5,482 nucleotides of DNA, taken from Bacteroidales bacterium. Lineage in GTDB: Bacteria; Bacteroidota; Bacteroidia; Bacteroidales; UBA10428. Positions 5,243 through 5,482 of the stretch are shown here, in pieces. The stretch is taken from the NCBI GenBank assembly GCA_016935595.1, contig JAFGQQ010000314.1, positions 1-5,482 of the forward strand, in the 5' to 3' direction. The notes beneath the pieces were generated by a model, which did no database searches, was not told the DNA's origin, and saw nothing but the letters and a program-made list of their open reading frames with translations. The position numbers were made by a program, and so were the translations under genes. How positions within the stretch are numbered: the first letter of the stretch is position 1; every line of letters begins with the position of its first letter.

Positions 5243-5482
5243 TTATTCGATATTATAAAAGTCACAGCAGTTCTTGGCAAATATTTTTTCCCGGATAGAA
5301 GCAGGAAAAGCAGAAAAATATCTTTCTACAATTTCCATTACCTGGTTATATTCACCGGCGAGCTTACAAACCGGCCAATCGCTCCCAATCATTATTCGGT
5401 TTTCTCCAAAAGCCTCATATACAACATCCAAATACGGTTTAAAATCGTTAATTTTCCAGTTTTTCCAGTTTGCTTCAGTAAC
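5243..5482 (-). CDS. Amidohydrolase, probable L-fuconolactonase (C-terminal part, cut by window edge)
   Basis: Only the last 79 codons and the stop are in the window; the frame runs open through position 5482, so the gene continues beyond it. Seen: VTEANWKNWKINDFKPYLD followed by AFGENRIMIGSDWPVC. The GSDWPVC motif (5366-5386) is the strand-8 signature of the COG3618 amidohydrolases, whose Asp takes part in lactone hydrolysis. The ending IFAKNCCDFYNIE fits the usual helix in which an Asn-Cys/Ala-x-xFY pattern closes the barrel. Known members open L-fucono-1,5-lactone or related sugar lactones to the acid. With the reductase next downstream it gives two consecutive steps from L-fucose to L-fuconate. 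The TTG at 5431 inside the frame is an internal Leu codon, not a start. The substrate could be L-rhamnonolactone or another aldonolactone; the FucP neighbour favours fuconolactone. Confidence 0.85.
   Translation of the reverse strand, partial: VTEANWKNWKINDFKPYLDVVYEAFGENRIMIGSDWPVCKLAGEYNQVMEIVERYFSAFPASIREKIFAKNCCDFYNIE

Overview
The window looks like chromosomal DNA of a member of the Bacteroidota. It is AT-rich, the genes lack clear Shine-Dalgarno sequences, a TAnnTTTG-type promoter lies before the transporter gene, and a secreted protein ends in a type IX secretion (T9SS) C-terminal sorting domain. The genus cannot be named from the sequence. All five genes read on the minus strand, so gene order in transcription runs from high to low coordinates.

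Layout in transcription order: (1) 5243-5482, the C-terminal 79 codons of an amidohydrolase of the L-fuconolactonase type, cut by the window edge; (2) 5022-5242, an intergenic stretch with a degenerate repeat-like sequence; (3) 3966-5021, an aldo/keto reductase that is probably an L-fucose dehydrogenase; (4) 3638-3965, an intergenic stretch holding an inverted pair of hairpin elements (REPIN-like); (5) 2180-3637, a secreted leucine-rich-repeat protein with an EF-hand-like loop and a T9SS sorting domain; (6) 1750-2179, an intergenic stretch with a two-hairpin, locally GC-rich repeat, a nested inverted repeat and the likely fucP promoter; (7) 469-1749, an L-fucose:H+ symporter (FucP); (8) 56-451, a sugar mutarotase of the RhaM/DUF718 family; (9) 1-55, non-coding, with nothing recognised.

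Four of the five genes fit one job: uptake and non-phosphorylating (oxidative) breakdown of L-fucose. FucP imports the sugar, the mutarotase interconverts its anomers, the reductase oxidises it to L-fuconolactone with NAD(P)+, and the amidohydrolase opens the lactone to L-fuconate. The later enzymes (fuconate dehydratase, a ketodeoxyfuconate dehydrogenase and an aldolase or hydrolase) would be outside the window. The LRR gene has no evident part in this pathway. It sits between the reductase and fucP with repeat elements on both sides, so it looks like an accessory gene inserted into the cluster. I found no convincing new system. The points most worth a second look are the LRR protein's strictly phased 21-residue Cys ladder and its near-identical 63-bp DNA repeats, the paired hairpin element with a compensatory stem change, and the interruption of the fucose cluster.
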